Origin: Rhodospirillales bacterium
Lineage (GTDB): Bacteria > Pseudomonadota > Alphaproteobacteria > Rhodospirillales > Casp-alpha2
DNA: 35,167 nucleotides
Assembly: GCA_013203595.1 (NCBI GenBank)
Contig: JABMNT010000207.1
Span: forward strand, 1-35,167
Direction of reading: 5' to 3'
In this document: positions 7,582-15,553 of the stretch, one piece after another
Numbering within the stretch: position 1 is the stretch's first letter
How the letters are laid out: the number at the start of each line of letters is the position of its first letter
Translations under genes and position numbers: made by a program
The notes under the pieces: model-generated
Database searches by the model: none
The model's input: only the letters and a program-made list of their open reading frames with translations
What the model was told of the DNA's origin: nothing

Positions 7582-8583
7582 ATGCGCAAATCACTTTTAT
7601 TATCAGGTGTTGTTTTTGCCGCGCTGGCATTGACAGGGGTCGCCCAGGCCGAATGGAAACCGAATAAACCGCTGCGGATCATCGTCCCCTGGGGCGCCGG
7701 TGGTTCGACGGACCAACTGGTCCGGACCCTGGCCGGTGACCTGGAAGATGCCTTGGGGCAAAAGGTTGTTGTCGTCAACCAGCCGGGCGGTGCCGGTGCC
7801 GTCGGCACCAAAGCGGCCTTTGATGCAGAAAAAGACGGTTATACCTGGACCGCCGGTGCGGCCAAGGATCTGGGGACCTATAGTGTGACCGGCGCTCTCG
7901 ATACACATCTGAAGGACTGGCACCTGTTCCTGGCTTCGGTCAACTACACGGTTCTTTCGGTAAATCCGGATTCGAAATTCCAGACCGTTGCCGACATCGC
8001 CAAGGCAATGAACGGTGATGCGGGTTCCGTCACCATTGCCACCGGGGGTATCAATTCCGCCGGCGGCGCCTCTGCCGAAGCCCTGAAAGCGGCGGCCGGC
8101 GGTGATTATAAAATGGTGACCTATGATGGCGGCAATCCTGCCGTTCAGGCAGCGGTTTCCCATGAGACTGAAATCACAACCCAGTTGGTTGCCGAGCAGT
8201 ATGAAATGCTGCGTGCCAAAAAACTCAAACCGTTGGCTGCTTTCACGCCTGATGACGTATCGCTGCCCGGTATCGGCGATATTCCGTCGATCACCAAAAC
8301 CCTGCCCAATGCCAAAGTCGGTGCCGTCAACTTCGGCATCTGGGCACCCAAGGGTATTCCCCAGGACGTCGTCGATACCATGACATCCATCTGGGCGACT
8401 AAAATCAAGGCATCCAAGCGGCTGGCTGATTATGCGGCCTCCAAGGGTCTGGGTGTCAATGTGGTCTCCGGCGACGCGGCCTATATGCAAGCCTTCCCGA
8501 CCACGCAAATCAACGCCTGGCAAATCCACGATGGTGGAAAATCGAAAGTCAGCCCCGATACGGTTGGCATTCCGCGTCCCTGA
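7582..8583 (+). CDS. tctC: Tripartite tricarboxylate transporter substrate-binding protein (TctC/Bug family)
   Basis: Predicted protein of 333 residues. ATG 7582 is chosen because GGAGGAG at 7569-7575 is its ribosome-binding site; an in-frame TTG at 7567 would bury that site. A signal peptide (MRKSLLLSGVVFAALALTG, cleavage near AQA) directs it to the periplasm. The mature start, PNKPLRIIVPWGAGGSTDQL, is the Bug-family signature: the VPW/F-GAGGxxD loop that holds a carboxylate of the ligand through main-chain and water contacts. The second family block, VVVVNQPGGAGAVGTKAA, follows. Bug receptors bind di- and tricarboxylates, aromatic acids, sugar acids and similar compounds and feed TctAB. It is the first gene of the transporter operon under the predicted TetR operator. 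The ligand is not predictable from sequence. Confidence 0.95.
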   Translation: MRKSLLLSGVVFAALALTGVAQAEWKPNKPLRIIVPWGAGGSTDQLVRTLAGDLEDALGQKVVVVNQPGGAGAVGTKAAFDAEKDGYTWTAGAAKDLGTYSVTGALDTHLKDWHLFLASVNYTVLSVNPDSKFQTVADIAKAMNGDAGSVTIATGGINSAGGASAEALKAAAGGDYKMVTYDGGNPAVQAAVSHETEITTQLVAEQYEMLRAKKLKPLAAFTPDDVSLPGIGDIPSITKTLPNAKVGAVNFGIWAPKGIPQDVVDTMTSIWATKIKASKRLADYAASKGLGVNVVSGDAAYMQAFPTTQINAWQIHDGGKSKVSPDTVGIPRP

Positions 8584-8603
8584 TTAATGCGGAGTCTATA
8601 AAT

Positions 8604-8637
8604 ATAATGGCGGACCGTTTATTCTGTCCGCCATTAT
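8604..8637 (+). terminator. Strong hairpin between tctC and tctB (attenuator or 3' stabiliser)
   Basis: Arms ATAATGGCGGAC (8604-8615) and GTCCGCCATTAT (8626-8637) are perfect 12-bp complements around a 10-nt loop, followed by TTTAT. This is an intrinsic-terminator-like structure 20 bases after the tctC stop and 30 before tctB. It should reduce transcription into the membrane genes or protect the tctC message, giving receptor in excess of permease. Confidence 0.75.
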
Positions 8638-8667
8638 TTTATCTGATGTATTTTCGGGAGCGTTGAG

Positions 8668-9282
8668 ATGCCGAAGTCGTCGATGGCCAAAGCGGATTTT
8701 ATCACGTCGCTGATCTTTTTTGTGCTTGGCCTCTATATGATCATTGAAGGGCTGGCGATGCCGGGGGCCGGCGGTTTTATTGAAGCCGGGGGTGAGCCGG
8801 GCCGGGTGCCTGTCCTGCTGGGCTGCATCGTCGCCTTTTTTGCCACGATTTTGCTGATCCGCTCGGTCGCCCGGAAGGGTCATAAACTGCTGGAAAACCT
8901 GGAGGACACCGGAATCGTCACACCCGGCGCCTGGCGCTGTGCGGCGACGGCGGCCGGGTGCAGCTTATATGCCGTGGGCCTGCTGGGTGCCACCATCGGT
9001 GGCTGGCAAGTCCGGTACCACGAGGCGACGGCGGTTTTCATGTTTTTATTTATCCTCGGGTTCGAGTGGGAAGAGGCGGTGGAACTGGGGGGGCGGCGGT
9101 GGAACTGGCTGCAGGCCAGATGGCCGTTGCTGGCCAGCGGGCTGGCCGCATTGTTCAGTTCCCTGCCTGCGGCCCGTGCGCCCTTTGTCTGGCTGGTTTT
9201 TACCGCATTGCTACAGGCCGTGCTGGTCACCTGGGGCGTGACTTACCTGTTCGAGCAGGAATTTTATGTGAAATTGCCATGA
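8668..9282 (+). CDS. tctB: Tripartite tricarboxylate transporter small membrane subunit (TctB family)
   Basis: Predicted protein of 204 residues with four hydrophobic segments at about residues 10-33, 48-68, 92-110 plus 120-132, and 148-200 (a pair). The N-terminal part (ADFITSLIFFVLGLYMIIEG and a GxxPGRVPVLLG loop) matches TctB proteins, which are 150-200-residue four-helix inner-membrane subunits. It lies between the receptor and the large permease, the standard order. GGGAG at 8657-8661 supports ATG 8668. The loop around residues 132-150 is rich in Glu and Trp. TctB sequences diverge strongly; assignment relies on hydrophobic pattern plus position. Confidence 0.88.
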   Translation: MPKSSMAKADFITSLIFFVLGLYMIIEGLAMPGAGGFIEAGGEPGRVPVLLGCIVAFFATILLIRSVARKGHKLLENLEDTGIVTPGAWRCAATAAGCSLYAVGLLGATIGGWQVRYHEATAVFMFLFILGFEWEEAVELGGRRWNWLQARWPLLASGLAALFSSLPAARAPFVWLVFTALLQAVLVTWGVTYLFEQEFYVKLP

Positions 9283-9292
9283 GTAAACCAAT

Positions 9293-10888
9293 ATGACCGA
9301 ATTTCTTTCCGCGTTTCTTGGCTATTTTGCGACCACCATTGGCTTTATCAGCATTGCCGTCGTTAAATTCGCCAGCTTCGAGATGATGCTGTATGTGGCC
9401 GGCGGCACATTGCTGGGCATTTCCATCGGCATGCTGCCGGGGCTGACGGCGACCATGGGGGTGGCGTTGCTCACCACTCTGACTTACCGCATGGGCCATG
9501 ATGATGCCCTGATGATTCTGATCTGCCTCTATGTGGGGGCCATCTACGGCGGCTCGCGCAGCGCCATCCTGCTCAATATTCCGGGCACACCGGCCAATGC
9601 GGCGACCACCCTGGACGGCTATCCGCTGGCGTTGGCGGGCAAGGCTGGCCCGGCCATGGGGGTTGCCACGACCGGGTCCTTTCTGGGCACGATCATCGGC
9701 ATGTTTTTTCTGGCGACGATCGCGCCGATTCTCGCCGATTATGCCTTGCAGTTTCAGACTCACGAATTTTTATGGCTGGCGATCTTCGGTATTCTGATCG
9801 CCGGTCAACTGACCGCCATGGATGACCCGCTGAAGGGATGGATTGCCGGATTTATCGGTCTGTCGGTGGCCATGATCGGTCAGGAAGGCCTCTATATGAC
9901 CGACCGCTTTACCTTCGGGTTTACGGAAATGCAGGGTGGGGTCGGCCTGATTCCGGCGATGGTCGGTGCTTTCGGCTTTTCAGAAGTGATCTCGGTCATG
10001 TATGCGCGCCGGGCCGTGGTTGTTAAGGCCTCGGCACGGTTAAGGGACGTGATCCCCAATCTGGCTGATGTCTTCAAATACCGCCGGACGATCCTCCGCT
10101 CGGGCGTACTGGGAACCCTGATTGGTGTGATTCCCGGTGTCGGCGAGGATATTGGCGCCTGGGTGTCCTATGCGGCGGCGCGCCGGGCCTCGAAGGAAAA
10201 GGAAAAGTTTGGCAAGGGCTCCGTCGAAGGGCTTATGGCTGCCGAAACGGGGAACAGCGCGGCACCTCCCGGCGCGCTGATCCCCGTCCTGACGCTGGGC
10301 ATTCCGGGCTCGGCGCCAGCCGCGGTGCTGTTGGCAGCGATGGTCATTCATGGCGTTCGGCCGGGGCCGATGATCATGATCGAGTCACCCAGCTTTGTTT
10401 ATGAAGTTGTCGTCATGATGCTGTTTGCGGCGGTCGCTATCCTGATACTGGGAATCTTGCTGACACCGGCTCTGCTCAAGATTCTTGCGGTGCGCCGCGA
10501 ACGGCTGATGCCGGTTGTCTTTGTGCTGTGTGTGATCGGCAGCTATGCCATTCAGCAGCGCATGTTCGATGTCTGGGTGATGGTGATTTTCGGGGTATTG
10601 GGTTTCGCACTCCGGCAGATGAAGTATCCGATGGCGCCGCTGGTGCTGGGTATCGTGCTGGGTGATATCTTCGATAAAAGCTTCCGCCGCTCCTGGGTCA
10701 TTCATGATGGTGATTTTATGTTCTATTTCACGCGGCCGATCTGTGTCGTTCTCATGGCTCTGTGTCTGATTACGCTGGTCATGAGTTTTGCGCCGACCCG
10801 CAAATTGGTGCTGCGCCTGATGCAGCTGGTGAGCAGTCCGTTTACGATCCTCAGGCATCGTCTTTTTGGAAGCGGGGGCCGGTCATGA
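9293..10888 (+). CDS. tctA: Tripartite tricarboxylate transporter large permease (TctA family)
   Basis: Predicted protein of 531 residues, about 10-12 transmembrane helices. The TctA signature near the N-terminus is intact: GISIGMLPGLTATMGVALL, then YVGAIYGGSRSAILLNIPGT and a following D-G-Y-P-L-A. The internal repeat of that signature appears later as GVIPGVGEDIGAWVSYAAAR and LTLGIPGSAPAAVLLAAM. It is the transmembrane carrier that uses the ion gradient to import ligand delivered by TctC. It starts 10 bases after tctB. Its stop overlaps the start of the cupin gene in an ATGA (10885-10888), so the cupin is translationally coupled to the transporter. Confidence 0.96.
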   Translation: MTEFLSAFLGYFATTIGFISIAVVKFASFEMMLYVAGGTLLGISIGMLPGLTATMGVALLTTLTYRMGHDDALMILICLYVGAIYGGSRSAILLNIPGTPANAATTLDGYPLALAGKAGPAMGVATTGSFLGTIIGMFFLATIAPILADYALQFQTHEFLWLAIFGILIAGQLTAMDDPLKGWIAGFIGLSVAMIGQEGLYMTDRFTFGFTEMQGGVGLIPAMVGAFGFSEVISVMYARRAVVVKASARLRDVIPNLADVFKYRRTILRSGVLGTLIGVIPGVGEDIGAWVSYAAARRASKEKEKFGKGSVEGLMAAETGNSAAPPGALIPVLTLGIPGSAPAAVLLAAMVIHGVRPGPMIMIESPSFVYEVVVMMLFAAVAILILGILLTPALLKILAVRRERLMPVVFVLCVIGSYAIQQRMFDVWVMVIFGVLGFALRQMKYPMAPLVLGIVLGDIFDKSFRRSWVIHDGDFMFYFTRPICVVLMALCLITLVMSFAPTRKLVLRLMQLVSSPFTILRHRLFGSGGRS

Positions 10889-11604
10889 GCAACGCGGTAC
10901 TGGGCGGAATCGGCCTGACCCATCTCAGGGTTTACCAGGACAGGCCGGGGCCTGACGGGGTGCATGCGGGCTGCGCCCATATTCACGCCCTGACGCCGGA
11001 GGCCTATTTCGGGATTTCAGGTGAAGGGGCGATTGAACTGCACGACCTCCAATCAGGGTATCGACGCCTGCCCATCGTCAAAGGGACCTTTGTGCAGTTT
11101 CAGCCGGGCAGCCTGCATCGCTCTGTCAGCACCGATCATCTGGAAGTTCTGGCGATCATGGGAAATGGCGGTCTGGCGGAGCGCGGTGATGCGCGGATCT
11201 ATTTTGGCGAAGAGGTGGATAACAGGCCCGCAGAATATGAACGTCTACGCAATCTTGTCAGTTCCGGTATGGATGGCGCCATGCAAAGGCGCGATGCCTC
11301 AGCCGTGGCCTATGGGGAATTGATGGACCTGTGGCGCACCGATAAAACCACCTATTTTGCCGAACTGAAGCGGTTTTATGAGGTCCACCGGACATCCATT
11401 ACGGTAAAAATCTCCCTGTTCAGGAATGCCATTGAAGCGGGACCCGTGGCCGCAGGCTGGAAGGCGCTCAGCAATCTTGAAGCCCTCAGTCGGGCAACAA
11501 GCCTGATTGAGCCGGGCGCGGCGTGGTCCAATATCAACGAAGCCCCAGTTGTCCTCGGTATGTGCGGTGAATTGCGCCAGATCGAGAAACTGGATTTCGT
11601 ATGA
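10885..11604 (+). CDS. Cupin-domain protein coupled to the TctABC transporter
   Basis: Predicted protein of 239 residues. ATG 10885 is preferred because it overlaps the tctA stop as ATGA; an open frame reaches farther upstream inside tctA but has no start signal. Residues about 15-100 form a cupin barrel: HIHALTPEAYFGISGEGAIEL fits motif 1 (H-x-H-x...E...G), and a later FQPGSLHRSVS fits motif 2 (PxxxxH), so His, His, Glu and His could bind a metal. The C-terminal 130 residues are helical and not recognised. Cupins in sugar-acid or aromatic-acid loci are often isomerases, lyases, dioxygenases or small-molecule sensors. It belongs to the transporter transcript and ends about 80 bases before the next operon. 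Reaction unknown. Confidence 0.85.
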   Translation: MSNAVLGGIGLTHLRVYQDRPGPDGVHAGCAHIHALTPEAYFGISGEGAIELHDLQSGYRRLPIVKGTFVQFQPGSLHRSVSTDHLEVLAIMGNGGLAERGDARIYFGEEVDNRPAEYERLRNLVSSGMDGAMQRRDASAVAYGELMDLWRTDKTTYFAELKRFYEVHRTSITVKISLFRNAIEAGPVAAGWKALSNLEALSRATSLIEPGAAWSNINEAPVVLGMCGELRQIEKLDFV

Positions 11605-11631
11605 GAATGCGTAACCGTCGGGCGATTTTAC

Positions 11632-11660
11632 TTGATGGGGCTGCGGCACTTGCATATAAA
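11632..11660 (+). promoter_or_regulatory. Candidate promoter of the enolase-superfamily operon
   Basis: TTGATG (11632-11637) and TATAAA (11655-11660) are separated by 17 bases, a good sigma-70-type pair. Transcription would begin near 11667, inside the predicted operator, leaving a leader of roughly 20 bases without an obvious Shine-Dalgarno sequence. Confidence 0.55.
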
Positions 11661-11661
11661 C

Positions 11662-11682
11662 AAATAACTATATAGTTACTTA
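11662..11682. promoter_or_regulatory. Predicted TetR operator before the enolase-superfamily gene
   Basis: AAATAAC (11662-11668), six bases TATATA, then GTTACTTA (11675-11682). The left arm is identical to the tctC operator, the gap is the same length, and the right arm differs by one base. It covers the predicted transcription start and ends 3 bases before ATG 11686. This ties the catabolic operon to the same regulator as the transporter. Confidence 0.65.
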
Positions 11683-11685
11683 GTG

Positions 11686-13161
11686 ATGGACATGGAACTG
11701 AACAGCAAATATCTCATTCAAAAACCCGATCAGGGCGGTTGTCCGCCGAAGCTTCGGGTCAGGGAAATTCAGCTGTTCGAGCGCGATGTGACTTTGCGTC
11801 TGCCGTTCCGGTTCGGGGTTGTAACCGTGACCCAGGCACCGCAGGCCTTTGTCCGCTGCCACATCCAGCTGGCAGATGGCCGCGAAGGCTGGGGTTCCTC
11901 GGCCGAGCTTATGATCCCCAAATGGTTTGATAAATCACCGGCCCTGAGCAATGAGGATAATTTTGACCAACTGCGCCGCGCCCTGCATTTGTATCGCGAC
12001 GCGATACTGACAAACGGCATGCAGACCGCCTTTGGCCACTACACATCGCTCTATCAGGAGCATCTGGACGCCGCTGCCGGCAAGGCGCTCAATCCGCTGG
12101 CGGCCAGTTTCGGTCCGGCGCTCATCGACCGCGCGGTTATGGATGGATTGTGCCGGATCGAAAACATATCCTTTGCCAGCTCGGTTCAGGCCAACCGGGC
12201 AGGTATTCATCCTGAGGTTCTGCTTGCTGAATTCAACGCTTTTGATATGTCAGCTTTTCTGGGCGCCCTTGCCCCGTCACAAACCATCCATGCCCGCCAT
12301 ACCATCGGCATGGTGGATCCACTGACCAGAGATGACCAGGCCCCGGAGGACCGGCTTGATGACGGTTTGCCGGAATCGCTGGAAGAGGTTATTGAAACCT
12401 ATGGCTGCCGTTATTTCAAGATCAAGGTCGGTGGTGATCTGCACGCCGACATGCAGCGTTTGGCTCAGATCGCAGCTGTCCTTGACCGTTCGCCAATGCC
12501 CTATCAGGCGACTCTGGATGGCAATGAACAATATGAAAATGTTGACGGCGTTATTGAACTGCTGGAAGCCATGCGCGCGGCGCCCGGCCTCAAGCGGATG
12601 ATGGGCTCGATTCTGCTGATCGAACAACCGATCCGGCGCAGCCAGGCGCTGGCCCATGATGTGACGGCGCTGGCCGGCTATTTCCCGGTGATCATTGACG
12701 AATCCGATGCCGAGCTGGCAAGCTTTCCGGCGGCCCGGGCCAGGGGATACAGCGGAGTCTCGTCAAAAAACTGCAAGGGGTTTTATAAATCCCTGATCAA
12801 TCTTGCGCGCTGCAACTTGTGGTCAGAGCAGGACGGCAAGGCCTATTTCATGAGCGGCGAAGACCTGACCTGTCAGGCCGGCATTGCCGTCCAGCAGGAC
12901 CTGGCCCTGGTCGCCTTGCTGGGCCTCGGCCATGTGGAGCGCAACGGTCACCACTACGTCACCGGCATGGCCGGCGCCGATGCGGACGAGCAGGCGCGCT
13001 TTCTGGCCGCGCACCCGGATCTGTACCGCCGGGTGGGCGGCCAGGTCTGTACACATATTGAAAACGGAATAATGTCGATCGGATCCCTGCAGTGCACCGG
13101 CTTTGGTGTCGCCGCAGAGCCGGACTGGCAAGCCATGCAGATCATGGCACTGGCACATTGA
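11686..13161 (+). CDS. Enolase-superfamily (mandelate racemase/muconate-lactonizing-like) enzyme
   Basis: Predicted protein of 491 residues from ATG 11686; ATG 11692 is an alternative and neither has a clear ribosome-binding site. The C-terminal barrel shows the superfamily pattern: K245-x-K247 in YFKIKVGGD, metal ligands Asp278 (LDGNEQY), Glu313 (LIEQP) and Asp338/Glu339 (IDESDAE), and Lys361 in SSKNCKG. The N-terminal capping domain is longer than in typical 350-400-residue members. The superfamily abstracts a proton alpha to a carboxylate through an Mg-bound enolate; in sugar-acid loci it is usually a dehydratase, sometimes an epimerase or racemase. It leads an operon with an oxidoreductase, a DUF993 protein and an epimerase-like TIM barrel, under a predicted TetR operator. 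The substrate is unknown but should be a carboxylate, matching the transporter. Confidence 0.85.
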   Translation: MDMELNSKYLIQKPDQGGCPPKLRVREIQLFERDVTLRLPFRFGVVTVTQAPQAFVRCHIQLADGREGWGSSAELMIPKWFDKSPALSNEDNFDQLRRALHLYRDAILTNGMQTAFGHYTSLYQEHLDAAAGKALNPLAASFGPALIDRAVMDGLCRIENISFASSVQANRAGIHPEVLLAEFNAFDMSAFLGALAPSQTIHARHTIGMVDPLTRDDQAPEDRLDDGLPESLEEVIETYGCRYFKIKVGGDLHADMQRLAQIAAVLDRSPMPYQATLDGNEQYENVDGVIELLEAMRAAPGLKRMMGSILLIEQPIRRSQALAHDVTALAGYFPVIIDESDAELASFPAARARGYSGVSSKNCKGFYKSLINLARCNLWSEQDGKAYFMSGEDLTCQAGIAVQQDLALVALLGLGHVERNGHHYVTGMAGADADEQARFLAAHPDLYRRVGGQVCTHIENGIMSIGSLQCTGFGVAAEPDWQAMQIMALAH

Positions 13162-13188
13162 TTATCTGGAACCTGAAGGAAGTAGAAT

Positions 13189-14340
13189 ATGGCAGAACAC
13201 AGACTGGGAATTATCATGCACGGCGTCACCGGTCGGATGGGAACCAACCAGCATTTGATACGCTCGATCCTGGCCATCCGTGACCAGGGCGGAGTGGTGC
13301 TGTCGAACGAGGACCGGGTCGTTGTTGACCCGATACTGGTCGGACGCAATGCTGATAAGCTCGAGCGGCTGGCAAAGACGCATAATGTCGAGCGCTGGAC
13401 CACCGATGTGGATGCCGCCCTGGCCAACAAGGACGACCGCCTGTTCTTCGATGCCGCATCGACCCAGTTGCGGGCCGGGCTTTTGAAACAGGCGATTGAT
13501 GCGGGCAAGGATATCTACTGCGAAAAACCCATAGCCGAAACCCTGGACGTGGCCATGGACCTGGCTCGATACGCCAAAGACAAGGGCGCCAAAAACGGCG
13601 TTGTCCATGACAAGCTGTCGTTACCGGGGCTGCTTAAACTGAAGGCCCTGCGCGATAACGGGTTTTTTGGCGACATCCTGTCGGTGCGTGGCGAGTTCGG
13701 CTACTGGGTGTTCGAAGGCGACTGGCAGGAAGCCCAGCGGCCAAGCTGGAATTATCGCAAGGCCGACGGTGGCGGCATAATTCTCGATATGCTCTGTCAC
13801 TGGCGCTATGTGCTCGACAATACCTTCGCCCCGGTCAAGGCGGTCAGCTGTATCGGCGCCACCCATATTCCCAAACGCTGGGATGAAAAAGGCCAGCCTT
13901 ACGCAGCGGATGCCGATGATGCGGCCTATTCGACCTTCGAGCTGGAAGGCGGGATCATTGTCCAGATGAACAGCTCCTGGTGCACCCGGGTCCATCGTGA
14001 TGACCTGCTGACCCTGCATGTGGACGGCACCCTGGGCTCGGCTGTTGCCGGCCTGCAAAGCTGCAAAACCCAGTCGCGGGTCAATACCCCCAAACCGGTG
14101 TGGAACCCGGACGTGCCGCAGGCCATGAATTTTTATGATGACTGGTCCGTGGTGCCCGATAACCAAACCTATGACAACGGCTTCAAGGTCCAGTGGGAAG
14201 GTTTCATCCGCCATTTATACGAAGACACCCCATGGAATTACGATCTGCTGTCCGGGGCAAAAGGTGTGCAACTGGCGGCCCTAGGCCTGCAGAGCTGGAC
14301 CGAACGCCGGTGGATGGACGTTCCCGAACTGACCCTGTAA
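13189..14340 (+). CDS. Gfo/Idh/MocA family NAD(P)-dependent oxidoreductase
   Basis: Predicted protein of 383 residues. The N-terminal Rossmann fold is present with a slightly unusual glycine loop (HGVTGRMG). The family's EKP motif appears as YCEKP with Lys113. The catalytic block GGGIILDMLCHW places Asp200 and His204 where the conserved D-x3-H pair lies. AAGGA about 10 bases before ATG 13189 is the ribosome-binding site. Members oxidise or reduce sugars, inositols, sugar acids and related compounds, often at C2 or C3. It follows the enolase-like gene by 27 bases and precedes DUF993 and the TIM barrel. The combination of Gfo/Idh protein with a xylose-isomerase-like epimerase resembles 3-keto-sugar pathways, though that is only an analogy. 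Confidence 0.92.
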   Translation: MAEHRLGIIMHGVTGRMGTNQHLIRSILAIRDQGGVVLSNEDRVVVDPILVGRNADKLERLAKTHNVERWTTDVDAALANKDDRLFFDAASTQLRAGLLKQAIDAGKDIYCEKPIAETLDVAMDLARYAKDKGAKNGVVHDKLSLPGLLKLKALRDNGFFGDILSVRGEFGYWVFEGDWQEAQRPSWNYRKADGGGIILDMLCHWRYVLDNTFAPVKAVSCIGATHIPKRWDEKGQPYAADADDAAYSTFELEGGIIVQMNSSWCTRVHRDDLLTLHVDGTLGSAVAGLQSCKTQSRVNTPKPVWNPDVPQAMNFYDDWSVVPDNQTYDNGFKVQWEGFIRHLYEDTPWNYDLLSGAKGVQLAALGLQSWTERRWMDVPELTL

Positions 14341-14380
14341 ACCCCTGATACATCGCAACGCCAACAGAACAGGTTAGACC

Positions 14381-15550
14381 ATGGCCCAACTCAATCTGCC
14401 AACCCCGGACGGCAATCTGCAACTCTATTCGACCTCGGCGCCGCGCCATTTTGAGACCGAAGTCGTCGGCGGCCTGCCCCGCATCGCCTATTCGGCGGTG
14501 CATGTGGTCAACGACCCGCTGGCCGACAACGACCCGTGGCTGGATATGGCAATCGATTGGGATACGACCATCGAATACCGCCGTCATATCTGGAAGCTGG
14601 GCCTGGGCGTCGCCGAAGCGATGGACACGGCGCAGCGTGGCATGGGCATGGACTGGCCGGCATCGCTGGAGCTGATCCAGCGCTCGGTCGCTGCGTCGAA
14701 AGATTTTGAAGGTGACGCCCTGGTCGCCTGCGGGGTCGGCACCGATCATCTGGCGCCGGATCCGTCGCTTGGTATTGATGACATCATCCGTGCCTATGAA
14801 GAGCAGGTCGAAGCCGTGGAAAAGGCCGGTGGCCGGATCATCCTGATGGCCAGCCGGGCACTGGCGGCAGTTGCCAAATCACCCGATGATTACATCCGCG
14901 TGTATTCCCGCATTCTCGGCCAGATCCAGCAGCTGGCGATCCTCCACTGGCTGGGCGAAATGTTCGACCCGGCGCTGGCGGGCTACTGGGGCAACGCGGA
15001 CCACCGCATTGCCATGGATACCTGTCTCGAGGTGCTCGTCGCCAATGCCGACAAAGTTGACGGGATCAAGGTTTCCCTGCTCGACGCCGGGAAGGAAATT
15101 GAAATGCGCCGCCGCCTGCCGGACGGCGTGGTCATGTATACCGGTGATGATTTTAACTACCCGGATCTGATTGCCGGTGACGAGATGGGCTATTCCCATG
15201 CCCTGCTTGGCATTTTCGATGCCATTGCACCGGCCGCCAGTGCCGCCCTGCAGGCCATGGCCCGCCAGGACATGGATAGCTATCATGACATTCTGGCCCC
15301 CACCGTTCCGCTGTCGCGCCATATCTTCAAGGCACCGACCCGGTTTTATAAAACCGGTGTTGTGTTCATGGCTTACCTGAACGGTCACCAGAAACATTTC
15401 ACCATGGTCGGTGGCCAGGAATCTGCACGTTCACTGCAGCATCTGGCCGAACTGTTCCGACTGGCCGACAAGGCCGGCCTGCTGGAAAATCCCGACCAGG
15501 CGGCCGCCCGCATGCGGGCCCTGCTGGCCGTGCACGGAATCGACGGCTAA
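14381..15550 (+). CDS. DUF993 family protein (DapA-like lyase/aldolase fold)
   Basis: Predicted protein of 389 residues that I recognise as DUF993, a family without an assigned reaction that is distantly related to the dihydrodipicolinate synthase/KDG-aldolase superfamily. Supporting blocks are the central GGRIILMASRALAAVAKSPD, then VDGIKVSLLDAGKE, where Lys230 sits at the end of a predicted strand like the Schiff-base lysine of class I aldolases, and MYTGDDFNYPDLI. The C-terminus is helical, as in DapA. In this operon it is placed so that it could cleave or decarboxylate the product of the dehydratase and dehydrogenase steps. It starts 40 bases after the Gfo/Idh gene and is followed after 3 bases by the TIM-barrel gene, so the two are tightly linked. 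Confidence 0.82.
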   Translation: MAQLNLPTPDGNLQLYSTSAPRHFETEVVGGLPRIAYSAVHVVNDPLADNDPWLDMAIDWDTTIEYRRHIWKLGLGVAEAMDTAQRGMGMDWPASLELIQRSVAASKDFEGDALVACGVGTDHLAPDPSLGIDDIIRAYEEQVEAVEKAGGRIILMASRALAAVAKSPDDYIRVYSRILGQIQQLAILHWLGEMFDPALAGYWGNADHRIAMDTCLEVLVANADKVDGIKVSLLDAGKEIEMRRRLPDGVVMYTGDDFNYPDLIAGDEMGYSHALLGIFDAIAPAASAALQAMARQDMDSYHDILAPTVPLSRHIFKAPTRFYKTGVVFMAYLNGHQKHFTMVGGQESARSLQHLAELFRLADKAGLLENPDQAAARMRALLAVHGIDG

Positions 15551-15553
15551 GCC

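Noticed and set aside
10762-10884. Upstream extension of the cupin frame inside tctA
   Set aside because: It overlaps a conserved gene in another frame; the ATGA overlap at 10885 is the natural start.
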